Shown: positions 43,348 to 51,948, counted from the stretch's first letter. The stretch is 64,000 nt of DNA from Streptomyces solicavernae (GCF_029968095.1 NZ_JASCIR010000024.1:33694-97693); one strand, 5' to 3'. The notes: generated from the sequence alone by a model not told the origin. Translations and numbers: made by a program.

Positions 43348-43389
43348 ACCCGCTCAGCGGGGCTCCGGACTGGCCCTAGCCTTTGCGGC

Positions 43390-43851
43390 ATGACGGAACA
43401 GCAGTCCCACCAGTTCGAGCGGGGTACGGACGGCCCCAAAGTGATCGTCGTCGGCGTCGACGGCTCCGAGTCGTCGCTGCGCGCGGCCGCGTACGCGGCG
43501 GGGCTCGCCCGGCGGCAGCGGGCGCGGCTCGCGATGGTCTATGTGCAGCCGGTGATGGTGGCGGGCGCCGCGCTCGGGGCGCCGGTCGCGGGTACGACGG
43601 ACGAGGTCGCCGAGTCCCTGATCCAGGAGATCCGGGAGGCCGCCGAGCGGGTGCGGCACATATACGACGTGCGCTGGGAGTTCCACACGTTCCGCGGCGA
43701 CCCGTACAACGGCCTGGTCGAGGCGGCCGACGAGCTGACCGCCGACGCCGTGGTGGTCGGCGCCTCCGAGCAGGCCGGGCACCGCTTCGTCGGCTCGGTG
43801 GCGGTGCGGCTCGTGAAGGCGGGCCGCTGGCCCGTCACAGTGGTGCCGTGA
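43390..43851 (+). CDS. Universal stress protein (UspA family)
   Basis: This 153-residue single Usp domain begins VIVVGVDGSESSLRAAAYAAGLAR, with the typical acidic ATP-contact residue, and ends AVVVGASEQAGHRFVGSVAVRLVKAGRWPVTVVP, the G-x2-G-x9-G(S)-type nucleotide-binding loop. The glycine pattern is partly altered (GASEQAGHRFVGSVA), so ATP binding is likely but not certain. Cytoplasmic. It lies between a PPOX-like enzyme and an amino-acid permease reading the same way. Confidence 0.87.
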   Translation: MTEQQSHQFERGTDGPKVIVVGVDGSESSLRAAAYAAGLARRQRARLAMVYVQPVMVAGAALGAPVAGTTDEVAESLIQEIREAAERVRHIYDVRWEFHTFRGDPYNGLVEAADELTADAVVVGASEQAGHRFVGSVAVRLVKAGRWPVTVVP

Positions 43852-43953
43852 CTCCAACGCACCTCTGAGGCGTCCCCCGTCTTCCGTCGGGGCCGCATGT
43901 CGGCCATCATGATCGCCCATCACCCACTGGCCGTCCACGACGAGGTGAGGCAC

Positions 43954-45372
43954 ATGGCCGGGCTACGCACGGGACAGGGCATTCTGCGCCGCAAGCCGAT
44001 CGAGCAGATCGAGGAGGGTGCGCCCAGCGAGCAGCTGACCAGGACGCTCGGCCTGTGGCAGCTCACCGCGATCGGCGTCGGCGGCATCATCGGCGCCGGC
44101 ATCTTCAGCCTCGCGGGCGCCGTCGCCAACGGCACCGCGGGCCCCGCGGTCCTGGTCTCCTTCCTCATCGCGGGCATCGCGAGCGCCGCCGCGGCGTTCT
44201 CGTACGCCGAGTTCGCGGGCATGATCCCGAAGGCGGGCTCCGCCTACACGTACGGGTACGCGGTCCTCGGCGAGCTGGCGGGCTGGTTCATCGGCTGGGA
44301 CCTGCTGCTTGAGTACACGGCGATCGTGGCGGTGGTCGCGATCGGCATCTCCGGCTACTTCGGCTTCCTGGTCGAGTCATTGGGCGCCGAGCTGCCGGCC
44401 TGGATGATGGGCGCGCCGGGGACGGGCGACGGGCACCGGATCGACCTGTTCGCGGTGGTCCTGTGCCTGTTCATCGCGTACCTGCTGACCCTCGGCATCA
44501 AGAACGCGGCCCGCTTCGAGACGGTGGTCGTGGTCCTGAAGGTGCTCGTGGTGCTCCTGGTGATCGGCGTGGGCTTCTTCCACATCGACACGGCCAACTA
44601 CAACCCGTTCTTCCCGTACGGGGTGGGCGGTGCGTTCACGGGTGCGGCGACGGTGTTCTTCGCGGTGTTCGGGTACGACGCGATGTCCACGGCGGCCGAG
44701 GAGTCCAAGGACTCGCAGCGCCACATGCCGAAGGCGATCGTGTACTCGCTCGCCATCTCGATGGTCCTGTACGTGCTTGCCTGCCTGGTCCTGACCGGCA
44801 TGCAGAACTACCAGGAGGTCGACAAGGAGAGCGGGTTCTCCACGGCCTTCGAGTCGGTGGGCCTCGGAGGGCTCGCCAACGTGATCGCGGTCGGCGCGAT
44901 CATCGGCATCCTCACCGTGATGTTCACGTTCATGCTGGGCGTCACCCGCGTGTGGTTCTCGATGAGCCGGGACGGGCTGCTGCCGCACTGGTTCGCCAAG
45001 ACGCATCCGACGCGGCATGTGCCGACGCGGGTGACGTGGATCGTGGGGGTGCTGTCGGCGGGGATCGCCGGGTTCATGCCGATCGGCGAGGCGGCCGAAC
45101 TCACCAATATCGGGATCCTGTTGGCGTTCGTGGTGGTGTGCGTCGCGGTGATCGTGCTGCGGTACCGGCAGCCGGACCTGCCGCGCGCCTTCAAGTGCCC
45201 CGGCATGCCGGTGGTGCCCGCGATCGGTGTGATCTTCTCGCTGTGGCTGATCACGTTCCTGCAGTGGCAGACGTGGGCCCGGTTCGCGGTCTGGTTCGGC
45301 GTCGGCCTGATCGTGTACTTCGCGTACTCGTACCGGAAGTCGAACCTGGCGCGGGAGGAGCGCGAGGGCTGA
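43954..45372 (+). CDS. APC-family amino-acid permease
   Basis: This 472-residue transporter has about 12 membrane segments, of the YfnA / cationic amino-acid transporter group. The first helix has the unwound substrate-site motif TAIGVGGIIGAGIFSLAGAV; SYAEFAGMIPKAGSAYTYGY follows in helix 3 and FFAVFGYDAMSTAAEESKDSQRHMPKAI in the conserved helix 6-7 region. The probable ATG at 43954 is six bases from GAGGTGAGG. An earlier in-frame ATG at 43897 lacks a comparable ribosome site. Likely substrates are neutral or basic amino acids, taken up by proton or substrate exchange. Confidence 0.88.
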   Translation: MAGLRTGQGILRRKPIEQIEEGAPSEQLTRTLGLWQLTAIGVGGIIGAGIFSLAGAVANGTAGPAVLVSFLIAGIASAAAAFSYAEFAGMIPKAGSAYTYGYAVLGELAGWFIGWDLLLEYTAIVAVVAIGISGYFGFLVESLGAELPAWMMGAPGTGDGHRIDLFAVVLCLFIAYLLTLGIKNAARFETVVVVLKVLVVLLVIGVGFFHIDTANYNPFFPYGVGGAFTGAATVFFAVFGYDAMSTAAEESKDSQRHMPKAIVYSLAISMVLYVLACLVLTGMQNYQEVDKESGFSTAFESVGLGGLANVIAVGAIIGILTVMFTFMLGVTRVWFSMSRDGLLPHWFAKTHPTRHVPTRVTWIVGVLSAGIAGFMPIGEAAELTNIGILLAFVVVCVAVIVLRYRQPDLPRAFKCPGMPVVPAIGVIFSLWLITFLQWQTWARFAVWFGVGLIVYFAYSYRKSNLAREEREG

Positions 45373-45733
45373 GCTTCTCCGGCGATTGAGGAACGGGGCC
45401 CGGAACCTCCGCCTCCCGGCGTCCACTGCGCGCCGCCCGCCTGTCGTAGACGAAGCGGTCCGGCTGCGTCACGGCGCCGCGAGCCCGGTACGGTGTGGTG
45501 CCGTGCGCGCGGGACCGGCGTCGCGCACGGCAACCCGGCGACCACCGTGCGACACCACAGGGACTCCATGACCAGCGGCGAAACCGACGGCATGGTCAAG
45601 GGTCCGTAAAACACCTTGCCCGCCGCCCCGTCGAGTAATCGGCTGGTCCCAGCCGTACCGCGGCGCGAGGGCAGGCGGCTCGCCCGTGCACGGCCCCGAA
45701 GGCACCGGAGGAGAGCTGAGGAAGGCGATCAGG
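45373..45733. promoter_or_regulatory. 361-base spacer with dispersed repeat and structured leader
   Basis: The left part (45374-45400) holds a copy of the Streptomyces spacer element tccggcgattgagga. The middle carries the stem structure described at 45490-45560. A 13-codon reading frame (MTSGETDGMVKGP) starts at 45568 just after that stem and ends at 45609. No larger gene seen. Confidence 0.45.
45490..45560 (+). ncRNA. Candidate structured RNA leader
   Basis: TGCCGTGCGCG (45499-45509) pairs perfectly with CGCGCACGGCA (45522-45532). An outer helix can form between acggtgtggt (45490-45499) and accaccgt (45541-45548), and caccac at 45553-45558 remains able to pair with gtggtg at 45495-45500 as an alternative. 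This nested, mutually exclusive pairing upstream of a 13-codon frame resembles a riboswitch or attenuator. I cannot assign a known class. Confidence 0.35.
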
Positions 45734-46243
45734 ATGCCGCGAGGAAGCACCAACGGCGCCGACGGCCGTGGCGAGTTGACCGTGCCGATGGCCTGGCTCT
45801 ACGCCGAGTACATCGCCGACGAACTGCTGCGCACCGGCGACCTGATGCCGCCCACGTCCTTCGAGTACCGGGCGGGCCGGGACGCCCTCGCGCTGACGAT
45901 CTTCCTCTCCGACGTGGACCGCGAGCTGTCCCGGATCCGCGTCGTCTCCCAGCTGGAGACCTGGCTCTCGCTGACCGCGTACGACCGGGCCTGGGAGGAG
46001 TGGGTCGGCGACCGGATGGCCGTACTGGAGGCGGAGGCCCGCGAGTCCGGCGGCGCGGACGCCGACCTGGACCTGGCGCGCGCGGCCTGGCGCTGGCTGG
46101 AGGAGACCGAACTGCTCGCCCCGGACCTGGACGCGGCGCTCCTGGAGGGCGGTGCGCGGGACGAGGAGGAGGGCCCGCAGGTGTGGACCCCGGCGTGGCA
46201 ACTCGGCCTGCCCCTGGGCCACTTGGCGATCCATCTGTTCTGA
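45734..46243 (+). CDS. Conserved-looking hypothetical protein
   Basis: This 169-residue soluble acidic protein is of no family I recognise. The probable start is ATG 45734, after GAGGAAGG. An upstream start at 45686 would add 16 residues. The central part is helical and aromatic (MAWLYAEYIADELLRTG, FEYRAGRDALALTIFLSDVDREL, SLTAYDRAWEEWVGDRMAV). The end is TPAWQLGLPLGHLAIHLF. No metal, nucleotide or membrane motif is visible. It is convergent with the Fpg-family gene, 17 bases apart. The upstream structured leader may regulate it. Confidence 0.65.
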   Translation: MPRGSTNGADGRGELTVPMAWLYAEYIADELLRTGDLMPPTSFEYRAGRDALALTIFLSDVDRELSRIRVVSQLETWLSLTAYDRAWEEWVGDRMAVLEAEARESGGADADLDLARAAWRWLEETELLAPDLDAALLEGGARDEEEGPQVWTPAWQLGLPLGHLAIHLF

Positions 46244-46260
46244 GGACGGGCCCGCGCGCG

Positions 46261-47124
46261 TCACTTCAGGAGGCGGGACATCCGGCGGTCCGCGAGCGGC
46301 TTGCCGCCCGTCTGGCAGGTCGGGCAGTACTGCAGCGACGAGTCGCTGAACGACACCTCGCGGATCGTGTCCCCGCACACCGGGCAGGGCTCGCCCGTGC
46401 GGCCGTGCACGCGGAGCCCGCTCTTCTTCTCGGCCTTCAGGCGCCCCGCGGCCACCCCGCGCGAGCGCTCCACGGCCTCGGCGAGCGTGCTGCGCAGCGC
46501 CTCGTAGAGCCCCGTCAGCTCCTCGTCACCGAGACTCCCGGCCGGTTTGTACGGGGACATCCTGGCGGCGTGCAGAATCTCGTCGCTGTACGCGTTGCCG
46601 ATGCCCGCGATCAGGCTCTGGTCGCGCAACGCGCCCTTGATCCGGCGGCGCTCACCCGCGAGGAGCGCCGCGAGGGCCGCCCTGTCGAAGCCGGGGGCGA
46701 GCGGGTCGGGGCCCAGGCGGGCGATGCCGGGGACCTCGGCCGGGTCGGCGACCACGTACACCGCGAGGCGTTTCTGCGTGCCCGCCTCGGTGAGGTCGAA
46801 GCCCGAGCCGTCCTCCAGGGCTACGCGCAGTGCGAGCGGGCCCTTGCCGGGGCGGGGCGCGACGTTCGGCAGCCGGTCCTTCCACTGCAGCCAGCCCGCG
46901 CGGGCGAGATGGGTGACCAGGTGCGGGCCTTCGGCGGTGGCGAGGTCGAGGAACTTGCCGTGCCGGGCGACCGCGGTGACCTCCCTGCCCTCCAGAGCGC
47001 TCAGCGGTGGGTCGTACGTCTTGAGGACGCTGACCGCGACGGGCAGCACGCGCACGATGACGCGGCCCACCAGGTGCTCGGCGAGGAAGTCCCGCAGCGC
47101 CTCCACCTCGGGCAGTTCCGGCAT
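46261..47124 (-). CDS. Formamidopyrimidine-DNA glycosylase / endonuclease VIII family protein
   Basis: This 287-residue Fpg/Nei enzyme begins MPELPEVEALRDFLAEHL, with Pro2 as the Schiff-base nucleophile and Glu3 as catalytic acid. The DNA-binding Lys lies in RHGKFLDL. The helix-two-turn-helix region is RRIKGALRDQSLIAGIGNAYSDEILHAARMSP. A C-terminal zinc finger has CPVCGD and CPTCQTGGKPL. It excises oxidised purines or pyrimidines in base-excision repair. This subgroup, with HLARAGWLQW in place of the usual H-LGMSG-L, appears distinct from housekeeping Fpg, so I give no symbol. GGAGGTGAG precedes the ATG. Confidence 0.88.
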   Translation of the reverse strand: MPELPEVEALRDFLAEHLVGRVIVRVLPVAVSVLKTYDPPLSALEGREVTAVARHGKFLDLATAEGPHLVTHLARAGWLQWKDRLPNVAPRPGKGPLALRVALEDGSGFDLTEAGTQKRLAVYVVADPAEVPGIARLGPDPLAPGFDRAALAALLAGERRRIKGALRDQSLIAGIGNAYSDEILHAARMSPYKPAGSLGDEELTGLYEALRSTLAEAVERSRGVAAGRLKAEKKSGLRVHGRTGEPCPVCGDTIREVSFSDSSLQYCPTCQTGGKPLADRRMSRLLK

Positions 47125-47154
47125 GGTCCCTCACCTCCGGTGCACGGTCGGGCC

Positions 47155-47278
47155 GTCGGTCCCGCGCGGGCACGCTGACCGTCAGTCCCGCGCGGGCACG
47201 CTGACCGTCAGTCTCGCGCGGGCACGCTGACCGTCGCTCCCGCGCGGGCACGCTGACCGTCAGTCTCGCGCGGGCACG
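47155..47278. repeat. 26-bp tandem repeat copying the 3' end of the phosphatase gene
   Basis: Five 26-base units (gtcagtcccgcgcgggcac, then gctgacc, with minor variants) begin at 47155, 47181, 47207, 47233 and 47259. On the minus strand each reads GTGCCCGCGCGGGAC-TGA or a variant, repeating the last codons (Val-Pro-Ala-Arg-Asp-stop) of the phosphatase gene. The real stop at 47260-47262 falls in the fifth unit. There are no spacers, so it is not a CRISPR. Confidence 0.92.
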
Positions 47279-49371
47279 ATGAATTCGCACCAGACGCACT
47301 TGCCGCTGCCCCGCGGCTCCACGCCCCACACGTCGGCGAGCCGGTCGACGAGCAGCAGGCCGCGCCCCGACACCCCGTCGTCCCCGGCCTCGCGGCGGCG
47401 CGGCAGGGCGCTCGACGTGTCCTCGACCTCGACGCGCAGGCGCCGGTCCGCCGCGGAGAGGACGCGGAGCGTGACGACGGCGGCCCCGTCGGTGTGCATC
47501 AGGGCGTTGGTGATCATCTCGTCGGCGACCAGTTCGATCTCGTCGGCCCGCTCCCCCGCGCCCCAGGCCCGGACCGCGGCGCGGATCATGTGGCGGGCGC
47601 CGACGAGGGCGTCCGGGTCGTTCGGCGCGACGTGCTCCTTGAGGCGGCCGCCCGAGCGGGGCGCGTCGCTGAGGCGGCGGCGGAGGAGCAGCAGCGCCAC
47701 GTCGTCCGCGCCGTCCCGGTCCTCCACCGCCTCGCACAGCCGGTCGGCCAGCTCGTCCAGGTCGAGGGGTCCGGCCCAGATCTGCCGGGTGAGGCGCCGC
47801 ATGCCGTCGTGGAGGTCGGCGCCGGGCTCCTCGACCAGGCCGTCGGTGCACATCAACAGCGTGTAGCCGGGGTCCAGTTCGACGGTCGTGACCGGGTATT
47901 CGAGCCGGCCGAACTCCGCGGACAGGCCGAGCGGGAGGCCGCCCTCGACGGGTACGCGGCGGCAGGTCGCGTCGACCCGGCGGACCAGCGGGTCGATGTG
48001 CCCGGCCCGTACGAACTGCACGACGCCGGTGGTCAGGTCGCACTGCGCGTACAGGCAGGTGGCGAACCGGTCGGTGTCCAGCTCGTGCAGGAACACCGAG
48101 GCGCGGGCCATCACCGTGGACGGGGTGTGCCCCTCGGAGGCGTAGGCGCGCAGCACGATCCGCAGCTGGCCCATGACGGACGCGGCGTGCGTGTCGTGGC
48201 CCTGCACGTCGCCGATGACGGCGCCGATCAGGCCGCCGGGCAGCGGGATCAGGTCGTACCAGTCGCCGCCGATGTCCCGGCCGAGCTTCGCGGACCGGTA
48301 GCGCACCGCGATGTCGACGCCCGGCACGGCGGGGATGGAGCGGGGCAGCATGGCCTGCTGCAGCCCCTGGGCGAGGTCCTTGTCCTGCTCGTACAGCATC
48401 GCGCGGGCCAGGTTCTGTGCGATGCCGCTGCCGAGGGCGACCAGCAGGTTGCGGTCCTCGGCGGTGAAGCCGATCTTGTCGCGGTAGAGCAGGCCGAGCG
48501 CGCCGATCGGGCGGGCCTGCGCGATCAGCGGCAGATAGACCGCCGAGGTCACCTCCAGGTGCGAGATGTGCGGCCACAGGATCGGGTACGAGGCGGCGAA
48601 GTCCTCGCGGCTCTCGATGAAGAGCGGGCTGAGGGTGCGGACCACCTCGCTCATCGGGTACGGCTCGTCGATGCGCGTGAAGCGGGTGCCGGGCACGAAC
48701 GCGCCTTGCTGTCCCTCCGCGACCAGGTGGATCCGGCCGCCCTCGACCAGGCCCATGACGAGGCTGGCGGCGCCCAGGCGGGCGAGGCCGTCGTTGTCCG
48801 TGAGCACGTCGATGACGTCCTCGACGGTGCGGGCGTACGAGAGGGCCGCGGTGGCGCCCTCGACGACGCCGGTGAGGCGGCGCGTCTCGGCGTCGCGGAG
48901 CATCCGTACGCGGGTGTCGCTGAGCTCCTGGGTGGCGTCCCGGACGACGCCGATGATGCGGCGGGGGCGGCCCGAGGCGTCGCGGCGGATGTAGCCCTGG
49001 GTGTGCGTCCAGAGCAGGCTGCCGTCGCGGCGGCGGATGCGGAAGTACGTGCCGTAGTTCTCGCTGCCGTTCTTCAGGGCCTGGGCGACGATCGCGTCGA
49101 GCCGCCGGCCCTCGCCGGACGGGACGCGGCCGGCCAGGTTCTCGGGGCGGTCGTCGTAGTCCTCGGGCAGGATGTCGAAGACCTCGTGGGCCTTGGCGTC
49201 CATGTGCATCAGGCCGGTGTCGAGGTCCCAGTCGAAGGTGCCGAGCTGGTTCAGGGCGAGGATCGGGTCGGGGCGGGCAGGCCAGTCCTGGGGCGGCGCC
49301 GGGGCGTCGGCGCCGGCGCTGTGGTCGGCCTGCCGGTCGCCTCCGGTGTGGGCGGCTCCCTGATCGACCAT
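47260..49371 (-). CDS. PAS-GAF-PP2C (SpoIIE) phosphatase with C-terminal anti-sigma kinase-like ATPase domain
   Basis: This 703-residue regulator is of the partner-switching type common in Streptomyces. The order is PAS fold (PILALNQLGTFDWDLDTGLMHMD, TYFRIRRRDGSLLWTHTQGYIRRD, residues about 35-150), GAF domain (about 175-320), SpoIIE/PP2C phosphatase (DIGGDWYDLIPLPGG, GDVQGHDTHAASVMGQLR, ATCLYAQCDLTTG, LLMCTDGLVEEPGADL) and HATPase_c domain (ELVADEMITNALMHTDG, GRGLLLVDRLADVWG). It is expected to dephosphorylate an anti-anti-sigma factor and possibly also phosphorylate one; no sigma gene is adjacent. Its stop codon lies inside a 26-bp tandem repeat. Confidence 0.9.
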   Translation of the reverse strand: MVDQGAAHTGGDRQADHSAGADAPAPPQDWPARPDPILALNQLGTFDWDLDTGLMHMDAKAHEVFDILPEDYDDRPENLAGRVPSGEGRRLDAIVAQALKNGSENYGTYFRIRRRDGSLLWTHTQGYIRRDASGRPRRIIGVVRDATQELSDTRVRMLRDAETRRLTGVVEGATAALSYARTVEDVIDVLTDNDGLARLGAASLVMGLVEGGRIHLVAEGQQGAFVPGTRFTRIDEPYPMSEVVRTLSPLFIESREDFAASYPILWPHISHLEVTSAVYLPLIAQARPIGALGLLYRDKIGFTAEDRNLLVALGSGIAQNLARAMLYEQDKDLAQGLQQAMLPRSIPAVPGVDIAVRYRSAKLGRDIGGDWYDLIPLPGGLIGAVIGDVQGHDTHAASVMGQLRIVLRAYASEGHTPSTVMARASVFLHELDTDRFATCLYAQCDLTTGVVQFVRAGHIDPLVRRVDATCRRVPVEGGLPLGLSAEFGRLEYPVTTVELDPGYTLLMCTDGLVEEPGADLHDGMRRLTRQIWAGPLDLDELADRLCEAVEDRDGADDVALLLLRRRLSDAPRSGGRLKEHVAPNDPDALVGARHMIRAAVRAWGAGERADEIELVADEMITNALMHTDGAAVVTLRVLSAADRRLRVEVEDTSSALPRRREAGDDGVSGRGLLLVDRLADVWGVEPRGSGKCVWCEFIVPARD

Positions 49372-49412
49372 GGAGCCACCTTGTCACCAGTCGGGGCGTT
49401 TTTCCTGTCCAC

Positions 49413-49448
49413 GGGGGGTTTGCCTGGCCAGGGGGGTTTGCCTGGCCA
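49413..49448. repeat. 18-bp tandem repeat upstream of the phosphatase gene
   Basis: Two perfect copies of ggggggtttgcctggcca plus a partial third lie in the divergent spacer between the phosphatase and the lipase-maturation-factor homologue. Confidence 0.85.
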
Positions 49449-49616
49449 GGGGGGTCCTGTCCGCGCGGAGCGGGTGGGGGACGGGTCAGCCGTTGAACGC
49501 GTCCGGCTGCGACGGCGACGGGACCGTCTGCCCGTCCGGGTCCCCTCGCCCCTCACTGTCCGCGGGCGGCGGCACGCCCCCGCAAGCCGAGTCCGGGAGG
49601 CGCGGGCGGCGTCACA

Positions 49617-51062
49617 ATGGGGCACGTGGAGTGGTTCACGGATTCCGGTTACTGGCTCGCCCGCCTGATCTTCCAGCGGGCCCTCGCCGCCCTGTATCTG
49701 GTCGCGTTCCTCACGGCCGCGCTGCAGTTCCGGGCGCTGATCGGGGAGCGCGGGATGCTGCCGGTGCCGCGGTTCGTGGCACGGGTGCCGTGGCGGCGGG
49801 CGCCCAGCCTGTTCCAACTGCGCTACTCCGACCGGCTGTTCGCCGTCACCGCGTGGACGGGGGTGCTCTGGTCGGCGGCGCTGCTCGCGGGGGTGGACGG
49901 TCTGGTGCCGCTGTGGGCGGCGATGCTGCTCTGGCTGGTGCCGTGGGCGCTGTATCTGTCGATCGTGAACGTGGGGCAGACCTGGTACGCCTTCGGCTGG
50001 GAGTCACTGCTCCTGGAGGTCGGCTTCCTCGCGGTGTTCCTCGGCAACGACGAGGCGGGCCCGCCGGTCCTGGTGCTCTTCCTGCTGCGCTGGGTGCTGT
50101 TCCGGGTGGAGTTCGGGGCCGGGCTCATCAAGATGCGCGGCGACCGCTGCTGGCGCGATCTGACCTGCCTCTACTACCACCACGAGACCCAGCCGATGCC
50201 GGGACCGCTGAGCTGGTTCTTCCACCATCTGCCGCGCCCGCTGCACCGCGTGGAGACGGCGGCCAACCACGTCACCCAACTCGGCGTCCCGTTCGTGCTG
50301 TTCACGCCGCAGCCGGTCGCCTCGTACGCGGCCGGTCTGATGGTCCTCACCCAGCTGTGGCTGATCCTGTCGGGCAACTTCTCCTGGCTGAACTGGATCA
50401 CCGTGACGCTCGCCCTTTCGGCGATCGACTGGTCCCCGCTGTCCGGCGGCCCGCCGCCCGCGTTCCCGGCGGTGCCGCTCTGGTACGCGGTGGTCGTCAC
50501 CGCCGTCACCTGCGGGGTCGCGGGGCTCAGCTACCACCCGGTCCGCAATCTGCTGTCCCGCAGGCAGGTCATGAACACCTCCTTCGACCCGCTGCATCTG
50601 GTCAACACGTACGGCGCCTTCGGCAGCATCGGCCGGGTGCGGACCGAGGTCGTCGTCGAGGGTACGAACGCGCGGGTGCCGTCGGCGGACGGTTCGGCGT
50701 GGCGCGAGTACGGCTTCAAGGGCAAGCCGGGCGACGTGCGGCGGCTGCCGCGCCAGTTCGCCCCGTACCATCTGCGGCTCGACTGGCTGATGTGGTTCGC
50801 CGGGCTCTCCCCCGCGTACGCGCGCCCGTGGTTCGGCCCGTTGCTGGAGCGGCTGCTGACCAACGACCGGGACACGCTGCGGCTCCTCGGCCACAACCCG
50901 TTCCCGGACGAGCCGCCCACGTACGTGCGTGCCCGCCTCTACCGCTACCGCTACACCACCTGGCGCGAGCTGCGGCAGACCGGGGCGTGGTGGCACCGCA
51001 CGTACGTGCGCGAGTTCTGGCCGCCGACCCGGCTCGACACGCCCGCGGATCACGGCCGGTAG
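49617..51062 (+). CDS. Lipase maturation factor (LMF1-like) family membrane protein
   Basis: This 481-residue multi-pass membrane protein has about 7-8 hydrophobic segments in the first 320 residues, then a roughly 150-residue soluble C-terminal domain. The family features are strong: FQRALAALYLVAFLTAALQFRALIGERGMLPV, WESLLLEVGFLAVFL, FRVEFGAGLIKMRGDRCWRDLTCLYYHHETQPMPGPLSWFFHHLP and NTYGAFGSIGRVRTEVVVEGT. In vertebrates LMF1 supports lipase folding in the ER; the bacterial role is unknown. ATG 49617 or GTG 49626 could be the start, and neither has an ideal ribosome site. The 3' end overlaps the convergent TetR gene by 13 bases. Confidence 0.87.
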   Translation: MGHVEWFTDSGYWLARLIFQRALAALYLVAFLTAALQFRALIGERGMLPVPRFVARVPWRRAPSLFQLRYSDRLFAVTAWTGVLWSAALLAGVDGLVPLWAAMLLWLVPWALYLSIVNVGQTWYAFGWESLLLEVGFLAVFLGNDEAGPPVLVLFLLRWVLFRVEFGAGLIKMRGDRCWRDLTCLYYHHETQPMPGPLSWFFHHLPRPLHRVETAANHVTQLGVPFVLFTPQPVASYAAGLMVLTQLWLILSGNFSWLNWITVTLALSAIDWSPLSGGPPPAFPAVPLWYAVVVTAVTCGVAGLSYHPVRNLLSRRQVMNTSFDPLHLVNTYGAFGSIGRVRTEVVVEGTNARVPSADGSAWREYGFKGKPGDVRRLPRQFAPYHLRLDWLMWFAGLSPAYARPWFGPLLERLLTNDRDTLRLLGHNPFPDEPPTYVRARLYRYRYTTWRELRQTGAWWHRTYVREFWPPTRLDTPADHGR

Positions 51063-51757
51063 CCGGTGCCGCCCGCCCGCGCGGCCAGCGCCGAGAGCAG
51101 CAGCTCGATCGCCCGGTCGAACGACCCGTCCGCCATGAGCGGCAACTGCTCGCGCACAGCGGAGAGTTGGGGATACTCCTCGGCCGGCACGGACTGATAC
51201 GCGTCCGTCCACGCCGCCTCGTCCGCCACCCGCTGCCGCGCCCCGAGCGCGAGATGCGCCGCGTCCAGGGCGGCGTGCCCGAGGACCGTGTCGACGAACG
51301 CCGCGTAGTGCCGTACCGCGTCCGCCGCGTCGAAGCCCGCGCGCCGCAGCAGGCCGATGCCGGTGTCCACGGCGCGGAACTCGTGCGGGCGGCGGGTCAC
51401 GCGGTACGCGGCGAGGGCGGCGATGCGGGGGTGGGCACGGTAGCTGCGGTGGATGCGGTGGGCCATCTCGCGCAGGCCCGCCACCCAGTCGGCGCCGGGC
51501 GCGAAGCCGTCGAGGGCCTCGCCGATGAGCCGGTCGGCGATCGCGAGGAGCAGGTCGTCGGTGTGGTGGAAGTACCGGTAGACGGCGCTGGGGTCGCAGC
51601 CGAGCGCGGCGCCGAGGCGGCGCACGCTGAGCGCCTCCGGGCCGTGCTGCCCGACCAGGGTCAGCGCGCGGTCGACGATCAGCTCCTCGGAGAGCACCAC
51701 ACCGCTCTTGGTGGGCCTGCGCCGGCGCCGCTCCGCCGGAATCCGTCCCGCCCCCAT
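51050..51757 (-). CDS. TetR-family transcriptional regulator
   Basis: This 235-residue regulator has a basic N-terminal tail (RRRRRPTKSGVVLSEELIVDRAL), then the TetR helix-turn-helix ALSVRRLGAALGCDPSAVYRYFHHTDDLLLAIADRL at about residues 42-78. The C-terminal region, AHPRIAALAAYRVTRRPHEFR to FDRAIELLLSALAA, matches the TetR_C group found in actinobacteria. It is divergent from the amidohydrolase at 51949 and upstream of the likely operator at 51810-51824, so it probably represses that gene. Ligand unknown. Confidence 0.88.
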   Translation of the reverse strand: MGAGRIPAERRRRRPTKSGVVLSEELIVDRALTLVGQHGPEALSVRRLGAALGCDPSAVYRYFHHTDDLLLAIADRLIGEALDGFAPGADWVAGLREMAHRIHRSYRAHPRIAALAAYRVTRRPHEFRAVDTGIGLLRRAGFDAADAVRHYAAFVDTVLGHAALDAAHLALGARQRVADEAAWTDAYQSVPAEEYPQLSAVREQLPLMADGSFDRAIELLLSALAARAGGTGYRP

Positions 51758-51809
51758 ACCGGCCGCCTCCCGCTGGGTCGTATCGCCGTCGTACGCCTGC
51801 CACCCTTAT

Positions 51810-51824
51810 GTCAACACCATTGAC
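51810..51824. promoter_or_regulatory. Candidate TetR operator
   Basis: GTCAA-CACCA-TTGAC is a perfect inverted repeat within TTATGTCAACACCATTGACGCAA, in the divergent spacer 53 bases upstream of the TetR start. Size and symmetry fit a TetR dimer site. Confidence 0.6.
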
Positions 51825-51852
51825 GCAAGGTTGGCAAGGCTGTTGTCTCGTG

Positions 51853-51925
51853 CCCTCCACCCCCTCCACCCCCTCCGCCCCCTCCACCCCCTCCGCCCTC
51901 CTCCGTTCCCTCCGCCCCTCCGCGC
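51853..51925. repeat. CT-rich low-complexity repeat
   Basis: Irregular cctccacccc and cctccgcccc units make an almost pure pyrimidine tract on the plus strand in the 5' leader of the amidohydrolase gene. Confidence 0.8.
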
Positions 51926-51948
51926 TTCCGCACCCTCAAGGAGCCTTC

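Noticed and set aside
47155..47278. CRISPR-like array of 26-bp repeats
   Set aside because: Repeats are directly adjacent without spacers and copy the phosphatase gene end.
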